6,877 bases of DNA from an uncultured Eubacteriales bacterium (GTDB lineage: Bacteria > Bacillota > Clostridia > Christensenellales > UBA1242), in contig CARFEX010000044.1 in assembly GCA_948971535.1 (NCBI GenBank), forward strand, positions 1 to 6,877, read 5' to 3'. A program made the translations under genes and the position numbers. Below, piece after piece: positions 1-6,877 of the stretch. Below the pieces are notes generated by a model. That model was given only the letters and a program-made list of their open reading frames with translations, had not been told where the DNA came from and did not search any database. Each line of letters opens with the position of its first letter. Position 1 is the first letter of the stretch.

Positions 1-770
1 ATTCCAAACACAAGTTCTGAATATTTTGAACTTGCAAAGTTGAAAGAACTAAATACATTTATAGCACCGTCTATAACACTTAATTTTGGCATAGAAAGTT
101 TTGAAAGATTTTTAATTCTATAAACTTCACTTTCTATTGCAATAGAAGTGTTCGAGTTTGCATTACTGTAAACAAATAGGTCAACATAGTTATAATCGCC
201 ATCATCTTGAAGCTCTAGCTCAGCTCTACCAGTATTATCAAAAGTAATATTCTTTTGAGCTGGTTGATAATTTTTGCGTTCATAAATAACCTTTGTCAAA
301 ATTCCAGCATCTGTTTCTGAAGCGCTCCAACTAAGAACACCATCTGTCAAATTGAAATCTCGCATTGCCAAGAATTTCAAAGTGAACTCATCACTTTTTC
401 CATTAATTGCATAATCGTTACCTTGTGCAAAGATGCTTACTTTATAAGTTTTACGTTCTATTCCTGTTAAGTCAAAAATCAGATTTTTGAGATTAATTCG
501 TACCTTGCTACTATTCTCAACTTCATAAATATAATCGTTTCCTGAAAGCACTTGATTTGCATAGTATATGATCCATTGGCTTTCTTGGTCTTCTCTACTT
601 ATAGTCAATTCAAAAGCTTTTTTGTCATCAACATTGAAAACCATTTTATATGTATTTGCAATTATTTCAGTTAGTGCATCAGTTTTTATCTTCACTTTTT
701 CAAAAGTAACAAAGTTTTCTTCTTTGCCTTGTTCATTTACCACTCTGTCAAGTTTATAAGAAGGTGCTTG
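1..770 (-). other. FN3-like modules near the window edge (residues about 2028-2283, last one cut)
   Basis: Two more modules and the start of a third are visible. The first (about 2029-2162) opens with 'A-P-S-Y' (P2030) and has its core strand at F2050; it is long, with two Trp-free beta-rich halves joined around 'S-R-E-D-Q-E-S-Q-W'. The next (about 2163-2258) has 'G-V-L-S-W-S' with W2175 and an acidic turn 'L-Q-D-D-G-D-Y' before the strand 'Y-V-D-L-F-V-Y-S'. A third begins at 'M-P-K-L-S-V-I-D-G' and is cut by the edge. The array pattern is unbroken at the edge, so the protein continues beyond it. Confidence 0.55.
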
Positions 771-3700
771 ACTTACACTAACTTCTATTTGCGCTGAAGG
801 ATTGGACTCTGCATAGCCACTATTTGGTTTACCGCTTTGAACTACAGATAAAAGATACTCACCTGCAGGTACTCTTTCTGCAAAACTATCAAATAACACA
901 TTTGCATCGGCAATACCGTCATTAGTGCTTGCTAGTGCTGAATAGAATTTTAAAAGTGCCTTTACATTTTCTGATTGACTGCTACCTGAAGCTATTTTGT
1001 TTTGAAGAGCAGGCAGAAAATACCTTTCTGAGCCTTGCAATTTAACATCTTTTAAATCAGGCATCAAATCTTTAGCAGAAACTGGTATGTAAAAAATCTG
1101 TTTAGTGGTTTTGTTTTCAAACCTAAGTTTCATAATAACATCGCTGTAAGAATATGGAGAGAATGTGAAAACTCCTTGTTCATTTACAGGTGCAAAGTTT
1201 GCATTTGCATAATCTTTAAAGAAATCGCCACTATTTTCAATCTCGCTAAATTTGGTTACGAAATCTAGGCTAGCTAAATCTGCAACATCAAACTTAATCT
1301 TACCGTCTACAATTTTCAAAGGTGATGGAGCAATGTATTTCATGATATTAAGTCTAATAGTCCATTCTGAACAAAGCACACCTGTCTCATTTGAAACCGC
1401 TTGAACTTTTACATAATAAGTTGTGTTCTCTTCTCTAAGCAAATCATATAAATCTATTGAGGTTGTATTTACAAGTTTTAATTGGTCTAATTGTTCTACC
1501 GCACTAGTTGAACCATCAGGATTTTCCATCTGTATTATTCTATAAATACCTACATAATATCCGCTAGAAGCGGGAGTGACATTGTCTTGCTCGCCTTGAC
1601 TCCACTTCCATGAAAGCATTGCTGGTGCAGACTCTACAAACCCTAATTCTGTTGGAGTTTTGAGTTTTGAAATATGAAAACTAGTTTCATTGAATTGATA
1701 GTAATCTGTTTGGTTTTTTGCTATTCGAGAAATAGTAATGGCAATCTCTCCGTATGGGACTTTGGCAAGCTTGCTATTTAAATTAATGGCATAGCATGGT
1801 GTCATTTGATACTTATCTTCATTCAATCTGTCCTTTGAGAAAAATCCATTCGCAGAGTAATCTTGGTCTGGAATAATTGCATAAGCAGAAGTTTTCTCTT
1901 TGACCCAATATCCAAATATAGTTGAAGCTACTATATTTTCTTTCACTTCTTGCTCTTCAAATCTACTTTCCTCTCCGTCTTTTATCAAGGTTTTATAGGT
2001 ATATCTTAAATCAAATGCTGTTGTTGTTAAACTATCATTTTCGCTTGCACTAAATACCAAATAATCTTCCGACATGCTTTGAGCTCTCTTTATTTGAACC
2101 TTTTCTTCGCCTGTCTTGTTTTCTATCTGATAATAGAAAGAAAAGCCATAATATTCAGAGTTAATGGAGTCCTCTTTTGACAATGCAAGTTGAAGTTCAA
2201 TTTCACCTGCATTGATTTCTATGCCATCGGTATTTTCATTTGATTTTTGGAATAGTTTTATAAAATCTATTAAAGCAAATTCAAACTTATTGTCAACCTC
2301 GGTTGAATTAGGAACAAAATTTTTGCTAGCAAGAACTTGATTGTCTGAAATATATTTTGCTATAAAATTAGTATTTTCTTGTGTGTCAGGAGAAGTTGTC
2401 AAAATAACCTTTCCATTGTCAACAATTTCAACATTTTGTACGCCTTCCATACGATAGCCGTTTTTGATAAAAGCATTTTCACTTGCAACCACTACCACTG
2501 ATTTACCAAACGCAATGGCTTGAATTTTATATTGCCCGCTGATGCCCCTTAAATAATTTTCTATTAGGTCAAATTTCTGACCCTTTCCTAACTCAAAATA
2601 TTCTGTTGTTGCTCCTATCGTAACACCTACAAGAAAAGTTAAGTTTTCATTTGCATCGTCTTCAGTACTAGCCTTAATTTCTAGTTCACCATCCTGAGAA
2701 ACAACAATTTCTTCTACGGCTGAAAAACGATAAATTGACAATAGAGATATATCAGAAGTAATAGCATAAGGCGATTTAACAAGTATAGAAATCTCATTGT
2801 CACCTCTAGAAAACAGTGAGCTAGCAAGATTAAGTTTATACACCCCGTCAATAAGTTTTAAGCTATAATTTTCATTAACTGTACCAGCTTTTACATTGAT
2901 AGTTTTTCCACCTACATTTATATCAAAACTAATATCACTTGCACTTTCGCCCCATAAGTCATTCCAAGAAAGCACAATATCAGCATTTACTTTTCTATCA
3001 ATCAAATTTGTCAAGGTGCTATCTTCTTCAATAGCAGTTTGGATTTGCCCCAACTTTTCAAGTTTAAAAATACTTTCTTTGGTTGTAGTATTTGCCCCAT
3101 AGTAACCTTTTGCATTTCTGTCGTATGTACTAGTTAGTGTAAAGTTTTCTTTTATAACAGCCATGATATCGATAGAATAATTTCCACTTGCTAAACCACT
3201 GATTATGTTTTGTGAAAGGTCATCTAACTTATATTGAGTTTCTGTCAAACCTGCAAGCATTTCAATAAGATTGTTTTCGCTATCATAAATTCTTAAAGTA
3301 TATGAAATAGCTTTTTCTTCAATTCCTTCCCAATCAGAAGCAAGTTCAGTCCACTTAATATAGCCATTTTCAATAACTGCAACAAACTCTTCATTTGAAA
3401 TATCTTCAAGATTAATAATGCTTGGTGCTGATGAAATATAATATTTTTTAATAGTTTTATCATCTTTCATTTCCAAGGTTTCTAAAACTATTTCATATAG
3501 ATTATCTACTGCAGAAACCTCACCAAGATTGAAAGATGCACCTAAACTATTTTTGTTGTAATTTACACCACTTTCACTGCCATTGACAAGCACTCTTTCT
3601 ACAAAAGAAACATCATTTTCATCTATAACAAAATTCACTTTCCAAACTTTTTCTGTTGCATTATAACCAACATTAAAGTTCGCTATATTTTTAAGTTTTC

Positions 3701-6700
3701 TTATAAATATTTTGTTCGATAATCCTGAAGATAGATATGTTTCATTATTAGCTTGTATATAAATCTCTTTTTCAGAGCTAAAGTCAATGTCTTTTAGCGA
3801 AATACTTGTTGCCAATAGTTGACTTGAAGTCGCAATTTTTTCACCATCAACAAAAACTTCATAACTTGTGCCTGCTCCGTCATTTTGACCGACAGCATTC
3901 CAACTCAACATGAGTGAGCGATTGTCAAAAGCTATACTTGGGCTTTCCAATTTTGAAACTAATAGAGTTTCGTTATTTTGACTAGTTAGACCTTTTCTAG
4001 AAGGTAATAAATATACTCCTTCCAAATTTTCATTTTCGCCTTTTGCAAAAGCTGAAATCTCAATACCTATTTCACTACTCTGTTCAAAGCTCGCCTTGAA
4101 GGTCGCGTCAGACTCAACCATGGTACCAATAAACTCAGATAGCGACCATGGCAACTCATTGAAGGAAGTTTGTACAGGATAAACTCCATTTTCGGTCAAA
4201 ACTTTTAAAGTTAAATTATACTGCTCTATCAAGCCCACATCTTTCTCACTAAGTGTAATATTGCCACTTGAAAATGCAATGTTTGTAGGAGCATCTATAC
4301 GTTTAAATGAATAAACCTTTTCATTGCTATCGAGATAATAATTGTTTCCGTCATTTTCTTTGGCGATAAATTTGAGAGTTAAATTAAAGCTACCATTGAA
4401 ATCCTTTAATTCAAAAGAAGAGCTATTATCTTCATTTACCTTTTGTCCGTCAAAATAAATTTCCACATAATTTGCATTTTCATTCATTTCAACTTCCAAA
4501 AGTTCATGAAGTTTATCACCAAATCTGTCATACTCTACATTAACATCAAAGGTTGGAGCTACCATTTTGTCAACAGTAATTTGTGACTTATCAGAAGAAG
4601 GATGTAATACTTGGTCAAATTCACTTCCAGCATGAGCAATAACTTCTATATTATAAAGTTTTTCTTCTTCAAACTTCTCATTTACGAAATTGTAAATTAT
4701 CTTTTGTTTTTCTAAATCTGTCACAATAGCATGGCCATCAGTAATTCCATTTACCTTAACTTCATAATTGCTAGCAAATTCAACCTTGTCAATTTCTAGC
4801 TGATATTTTCCGTTATTATTAACAAATTTATATGTAGGTGATAGTATTTTTTCTGTTACTATTATGTTAGCTTGCAAATAGTTGTCACTATCTACAAAAT
4901 CACTATCCAAATACAAATTATCATTTAAAGACTTTGAATAAACTCTTATAACATAATATCCATAATCAAGTTTGATTGCATTTTTAGTTTCACTAGTGTT
5001 TTTACTTTCAAGTGGGTCTCCAGAAACAACAAAGTCCTTTTGGGTTTTATAAATTTGATAAAAATATTCTTTATTGTCACCACCAGTTATTTCCTTCCAA
5101 TGAAAGTATCCATTTTCTTGATTTTGGCTTGCAGTAGAAACATCTAAAATTGTTAATGTTTTCACACCCTTGCTAACAAGCGCCATATCATCTTCACGGC
5201 TAGCATCGATTTCAAAGTTATAACCATTTACATTTGGCGAGAATTTTGAAAGGTCGTCTATATCAAATACAATTTTCCCATTTTCTTCATACCAAGCTAG
5301 ACTTTGCTCTTGAGAATTTATGTAAAGCGTATATTTATCTGCATTCTCAACTTTATCAAAATTTAATGTTACCTTTTTGCCAGTTACAGCACTTTGAATT
5401 TCTGACATTGCATCCAGTAGATAGGCATTCCCATTTGTGGAATCCGAATTAATAACAATAGCTGAAGAAAGATTATTTTTGCTATACTCTACAACATTAC
5501 CATTTTCAAAACGAGGAAGCGCAGTAATGGTAAATTGATATTCTCCGCTATCAAAACTTGTTAAGTCAATAGCAAACTCTTCTTGAGCTTGCCTATTCCA
5601 AATATAATTTTTATTTCCTAGCATAACTTTATAAGTATTGACATAATCTTCATCATTTGAAACAAGCACCAACGATTGTCCAACTACTTTACTTTTTATA
5701 TCAGGCTGAGCAAGTTTTGCTATAGTATATATTTGAGATGCTGGACTACTAACAAAAATCTCTGTATCACCTTGACTTCCGATAGTTTGAAGAGAAAGTG
5801 AATAAATATCTCCTGACAATGAAGAAAGTATAGTTGAAATTTTGCCTTTTGATGACTGCTCATAAGTAAATTCTAATTTATGCTTTTCGCCATTTGATAA
5901 AGACTGCAATTCTATTATATATCGATTTCCGCCTTGAACAATATCAAAATTCAATTTGCCTTCTTGCTTTAAAGTATCATATTCAAGCACTGGTGTCTGA
6001 GTTTTGGTTAGCTTAATTTCCTTACTAGAAGACAAAAGTTGTCCTCTAACATCTGTGGTTTGAATATTTAATATTGCACTTTCTCCAGCTTTGTAATTTG
6101 CAAGATTTAAAGTTAAATAGTTTTCAACCATTTCTGTTTTTATAATTGCGCCGTCCAAACTAATTGTGTATCTAGCATTTTCATTTCTGGGCCAAGCAAG
6201 AGTTACACTCTCATCTCCAAAAGTATCACTATAAGTTAGCTCTATATTTTCAGGACTTTCAATCATGCCATAATAAAGAGTTTTTGCGTTTGACATATTT
6301 GATGCATCAATCTTGTCATTGATTTTTGCCATAGCTTGAACTTGAAATAGATATTGTCCATAAGTATTTTCTGGCAAATTAAAACTATTTGTATTGACAA
6401 TCCTTTCTTCACCATTCAAAATTACTCTATATTGACTTGCAACAATTTTACTTCCATTAACAACCGCATAACTCTCACTCCAAGAAATTTTTCCGTTTTG
6501 CGAAATTGTTATCTCATCAGGTTGAGTAAATGGTTGCATAACTGTTACCTTACTCTCAGCAAGCACTTCTTCACCGAGTTTGGCATAAACTTGAGTTTGT
6601 CCATAAGTGGAAGCTGAATATTTACCGTTTTCATTTTGAACAAACAGGTCATTAGAAAAACTGATAACTATATCTTCAAGCTTTACACCTTTGCAAGAAA

Positions 6701-6851
6701 AATCTTCTTTAAAGTCTACCTCTTCAAAAATAGACAAAAGATATTCGCTTTTTGCAAACGAACCTCGATATTTTGAAACGCTACCACAAGCTGATAAAAC
6801 AAGCATTGAGATAATAGTAAAAAAACAAACCAAAAAGTTTTTCTTTTTCAT
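1..6851 (-). CDS. Giant surface lipoprotein with a tandem array of fibronectin type III-like domains (partial, C-terminus outside window)
   Basis: The frame begins at ATG 6851-6849 and stays open for 2283 codons to the window edge, so stop codon and C-terminus are missing. The first 22 residues form a lipoprotein signal: Lys2-Lys4, a hydrophobic core at 6-19, and lipobox LSAC ending at Cys22. The mature protein should therefore be tethered to the outer face of the membrane by a diacylglyceryl group. Residues 23-107 form an Ig-like stem. From 108 on come about 20 beta-rich modules with FN3-like features: a 'G-x-[IL]-x-W' strand (Trp at 124, 220, 585, 984, 1167, 1296, 1748, 2175), a 'Y-x-V-x-[VLF]-[ND]-G' strand (Y141, Y228, Y696, Y997), and a closing strand such as 'F-Q-V-Q-A'. 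After lipidation only four cysteines are visible (22, 53, 1686, 1827). No enzyme motif, sortase signal or binding repeat was found. A scaffold or adhesin role is inferred. The gene and frame are certain; the function is not known, and I recognise no named gene. Confidence 0.95.
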   Translation of the reverse strand, partial: MKKKNFLVCFFTIISMLVLSACGSVSKYRGSFAKSEYLLSIFEEVDFKEDFSCKGVKLEDIVISFSNDLFVQNENGKYSASTYGQTQVYAKLGEEVLAESKVTVMQPFTQPDEITISQNGKISWSESYAVVNGSKIVASQYRVILNGEERIVNTNSFNLPENTYGQYLFQVQAMAKINDKIDASNMSNAKTLYYGMIESPENIELTYSDTFGDESVTLAWPRNENARYTISLDGAIIKTEMVENYLTLNLANYKAGESAILNIQTTDVRGQLLSSSKEIKLTKTQTPVLEYDTLKQEGKLNFDIVQGGNRYIIELQSLSNGEKHKLEFTYEQSSKGKISTILSSLSGDIYSLSLQTIGSQGDTEIFVSSPASQIYTIAKLAQPDIKSKVVGQSLVLVSNDEDYVNTYKVMLGNKNYIWNRQAQEEFAIDLTSFDSGEYQFTITALPRFENGNVVEYSKNNLSSAIVINSDSTNGNAYLLDAMSEIQSAVTGKKVTLNFDKVENADKYTLYINSQEQSLAWYEENGKIVFDIDDLSKFSPNVNGYNFEIDASREDDMALVSKGVKTLTILDVSTASQNQENGYFHWKEITGGDNKEYFYQIYKTQKDFVVSGDPLESKNTSETKNAIKLDYGYYVIRVYSKSLNDNLYLDSDFVDSDNYLQANIIVTEKILSPTYKFVNNNGKYQLEIDKVEFASNYEVKVNGITDGHAIVTDLEKQKIIYNFVNEKFEEEKLYNIEVIAHAGSEFDQVLHPSSDKSQITVDKMVAPTFDVNVEYDRFGDKLHELLEVEMNENANYVEIYFDGQKVNEDNSSSFELKDFNGSFNLTLKFIAKENDGNNYYLDSNEKVYSFKRIDAPTNIAFSSGNITLSEKDVGLIEQYNLTLKVLTENGVYPVQTSFNELPWSLSEFIGTMVESDATFKASFEQSSEIGIEISAFAKGENENLEGVYLLPSRKGLTSQNNETLLVSKLESPSIAFDNRSLMLSWNAVGQNDGAGTSYEVFVDGEKIATSSQLLATSISLKDIDFSSEKEIYIQANNETYLSSGLSNKIFIRKLKNIANFNVGYNATEKVWKVNFVIDENDVSFVERVLVNGSESGVNYNKNSLGASFNLGEVSAVDNLYEIVLETLEMKDDKTIKKYYISSAPSIINLEDISNEEFVAVIENGYIKWTELASDWEGIEEKAISYTLRIYDSENNLIEMLAGLTETQYKLDDLSQNIISGLASGNYSIDIMAVIKENFTLTSTYDRNAKGYYGANTTTKESIFKLEKLGQIQTAIEEDSTLTNLIDRKVNADIVLSWNDLWGESASDISFDINVGGKTINVKAGTVNENYSLKLIDGVYKLNLASSLFSRGDNEISILVKSPYAITSDISLLSIYRFSAVEEIVVSQDGELEIKASTEDDANENLTFLVGVTIGATTEYFELGKGQKFDLIENYLRGISGQYKIQAIAFGKSVVVVASENAFIKNGYRMEGVQNVEIVDNGKVILTTSPDTQENTNFIAKYISDNQVLASKNFVPNSTEVDNKFEFALIDFIKLFQKSNENTDGIEINAGEIELQLALSKEDSINSEYYGFSFYYQIENKTGEEKVQIKRAQSMSEDYLVFSASENDSLTTTAFDLRYTYKTLIKDGEESRFEEQEVKENIVASTIFGYWVKEKTSAYAIIPDQDYSANGFFSKDRLNEDKYQMTPCYAINLNSKLAKVPYGEIAITISRIAKNQTDYYQFNETSFHISKLKTPTELGFVESAPAMLSWKWSQGEQDNVTPASSGYYVGIYRIIQMENPDGSTSAVEQLDQLKLVNTTSIDLYDLLREENTTYYVKVQAVSNETGVLCSEWTIRLNIMKYIAPSPLKIVDGKIKFDVADLASLDFVTKFSEIENSGDFFKDYANANFAPVNEQGVFTFSPYSYSDVIMKLRFENKTTKQIFYIPVSAKDLMPDLKDVKLQGSERYFLPALQNKIASGSSQSENVKALLKFYSALASTNDGIADANVLFDSFAERVPAGEYLLSVVQSGKPNSGYAESNPSAQIEVSVSQAPSYKLDRVVNEQGKEENFVTFEKVKIKTDALTEIIANTYKMVFNVDDKKAFELTISREDQESQWIIYYANQVLSGNDYIYEVENSSKVRINLKNLIFDLTGIERKTYKVSIFAQGNDYAINGKSDEFTLKFLAMRDFNLTDGVLSWSASETDAGILTKVIYERKNYQPAQKNITFDNTGRAELELQDDGDYNYVDLFVYSNANSNTSIAIESEVYRIKNLSKLSMPKLSVIDGAINVFSSFNFASSKYSELVFG
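771..1331 (-). other. Oversized module with probable helical insertion (residues about 1841-2027)
   Basis: This module opens with the usual strand ('V-D-G-K-I-K-F-D', F1854) and closes with a standard FN3-like ending ('P-A-G-E-Y-L-L-S-V-V', V1994 onward, then 'I-E-V-S-V-S'), but about 140 residues separate the two ends. Residues 1946-1990 are rich in Ala, Leu, Lys, Gln and Ser with few beta-strand patterns ('L-P-A-L-Q-N-K-I', 'V-K-A-L-L-K-F-Y-S-A-L'), which suggests two helices joined by a Ser-rich loop. This could be an inserted subdomain or two modules whose border I cannot see. No function can be assigned. Confidence 0.45.
1332..3698 (-). other. FN3-like modules 11-17 (residues about 1052-1840)
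   Basis: Approximate modules are 1052-1148, 1150-1262, 1263-1376, 1377-1468, 1469-1590, 1591-1731 and 1732-1840. Core residues are F1074, W1167, W1296, I1392, L1484, F1600 and W1748, so the spacing is less even than in the first part and several modules are longer. The module at 1732-1840 is the closest to a textbook FN3 domain: 'A-M-L-S-W-K-W' at W1748, then 'G-Y-Y-V-G-I-Y-R', and near its end 'T-Y-Y-V-K-V-Q-A-V-S' with 'S-E-W' around Cys1827. The module at 1591-1731 is larger than average, has Cys1686 and may contain loops or a different beta fold. No active-site motif is visible. Confidence 0.55.
3699..6530 (-). other. FN3-like modules 1-10 (residues about 108-1051)
   Basis: Ten successive modules can be followed by eye. 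Approximate limits are 108-205, 206-282, 283-378, 380-470, 478-567, 568-665, 666-764, 765-852, 853-967 and 968-1051. The core B-strand residue is W124, W220, F302, V397, F498, W585, I687, V787, L867 and W984, a spacing mostly of 80-117 residues. The strand and turn that follows is seen as Y141 to G147 (Y-R-V-I-L-N-G), Y228 to G234 (Y-T-I-S-L-D-G), Y407, Y507, Y696 to G702 (Y-E-V-K-V-N-G), Y795 to G802 and Y997 to G1003 (Y-E-V-F-V-D-G). Many modules open with a short Pro-containing linker, for example 'L-A-Q-P-D' (P383), 'L-S-P-T' (P672) and 'A-P-T' (P766, P855). These features fit FN3 or a related Ig-like fold; exact borders are uncertain. Confidence 0.65.
6531..6785 (-). other. N-terminal Ig-like stem domain (residues 23-107)
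   Basis: After the lipid anchor there is a short linker (23-45), then about 60 residues with a bacterial Ig-like pattern: 'K-G-V-K-L' near 54-58, alternating hydrophobic strands, 'G-Q-T-Q-V-Y-A-K' near 85-92, and a final 'S-K-V-T-V' strand ending close to Met105. The 'G-x-T-x-V-x-A ... V-x-V' ending is typical of Big-type domains used as stalks in bacterial surface proteins. It differs from the following modules in lacking the Trp and [ND]-G signature. Cys53 is the only cysteine in this part of the mature chain. The domain call rests on pattern alone and is moderate. Confidence 0.5.
6786..6851 (-). other. Lipoprotein (type II) signal peptide and lipidated Cys22
   Basis: Residues 1-22. The n-region is MKKKN, the h-region is rich in Phe, Leu, Ile and Val (residues 6-19), and the lipobox is L19-S20-A21-C22 followed by Gly23-Ser24. 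This matches the established pattern for Sec export, diacylglyceryl transfer by Lgt and cleavage by signal peptidase II before Cys22. The residues after Cys22 are Gly, Ser and Val, with no Asp at position +2. In a monoderm bacterium the product would stay on the outer leaflet of the cytoplasmic membrane, with the rest of the chain extending into or through the cell wall. Confidence 0.93.
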
Positions 6852-6859
6852 TTGAAAGA

Positions 6860-6863
6860 CCTC
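6860..6863 (-). promoter_or_regulatory. Ribosome binding site of the giant lipoprotein gene
   Basis: On the minus strand GAGG lies 8 bases upstream of the ATG, a normal Shine-Dalgarno spacing. A second purine tract, AAAGGAAG (6866-6873), lies 14 bases away, which is longer than usual. No other in-frame ATG, GTG or TTG appears between the ATG and the window edge. This site, together with the signal peptide that starts directly at the ATG, fixes the start codon. Confidence 0.8.
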
Positions 6864-6877
6864 GACTTCCTTTATAT

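Noticed and set aside
568..759. 63-codon plus-strand open frame
   Set aside because: It lies wholly inside the long minus-strand gene. Its hydrophobic, Ser/Leu/Phe-rich product is what the antisense of Glu/Lys/Asn-rich codons gives. No good ribosome binding site is seen.
2896..3102. 68-codon plus-strand open frame
   Set aside because: Antisense shadow of the lipoprotein gene (residues about 1250-1319), with low-complexity Ser/Phe/Val composition and no recognisable domain.
5234..5452. 72-codon plus-strand open frame
   Set aside because: The minus-strand frame here clearly encodes FN3-like strands (residues about 467-540); the plus-strand product has no family features.
6354..6608. A 12-base direct repeat (ttgtccataagt at 6354-6365 and 6597-6608), both encoding T-Y-G-Q
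   Set aside because: The match stops at once on both sides and the two copies sit in different domain types. In AT-rich DNA with biased codons this is most simply coincidence or a shared turn motif, not a recombination site.
6354..6617. 87-codon plus-strand open frame
   Set aside because: It overlaps the module with W124 and Y141 to G147, whose minus-strand coding is well supported. The plus-strand peptide shows no signal, motif or plausible start context.
1..6851. Alternative genetic code (TGA as Trp)
   Set aside because: All Trp codons read in the frame are TGG and no in-frame TGA occurs in 2283 codons, so the standard bacterial code fits.
6871..6876. TATAAA on the minus strand as a possible -10 box
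   Set aside because: It is only about 20 bases before the ATG, so a start site would fall within the purine tract, and there is no sequence upstream to test for a -35 box. It is as likely part of an upstream gene or leader.

Overview
The window is almost entirely one gene. An open reading frame on the minus strand starts at an ATG at 6851-6849 and runs, without a stop codon, off the left edge. It gives 2283 complete codons plus two bases. I read this frame line by line across the window and found no in-frame stop and no break suggesting a frameshift. The product is a giant exported lipoprotein of at least about 250 kDa (estimated at 110 Da per residue). Its true C-terminus lies outside the window.

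Layout, from right to left (the direction of transcription): a 26-base leader with a GAGG ribosome binding site (6852-6877); a lipoprotein signal peptide with lipobox LSAC and lipidated Cys22 (6786-6851); a short Ig-like stem (residues 23-107); then about 20 diverged beta-sandwich modules resembling fibronectin type III domains (residue 108 to the window edge). Most modules are 80-130 residues. Each carries a core Trp or other hydrophobic residue in a 'G-x-[IL]-x-W' strand, and many follow it 8-17 residues later with a 'Y-x-[VI]-x-[VLF]-[ND]-G' strand and turn. One module (residues about 1841-2027) is about twice the usual size and contains a probable helical insertion.

The organism is probably a low-GC Gram-positive bacterium of the Firmicutes/Clostridia type, perhaps an uncultured gut lineage. 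The reasons are AT-rich DNA (about one third GC in sampled lines), codons ending mostly in A or T, a Firmicutes-style lipoprotein signal, and an almost cysteine-free mature protein. Trp is always TGG and no in-frame TGA occurs, so nothing suggests the Mycoplasma-type code. This assignment is inference.

Only this one gene is visible, so no pathway or operon can be reconstructed. The architecture suggests a membrane-anchored extracellular fibre or adhesin, long enough in principle to cross a Gram-positive wall. No catalytic domain, RNA gene, mobile element, CRISPR array or terminator was seen.
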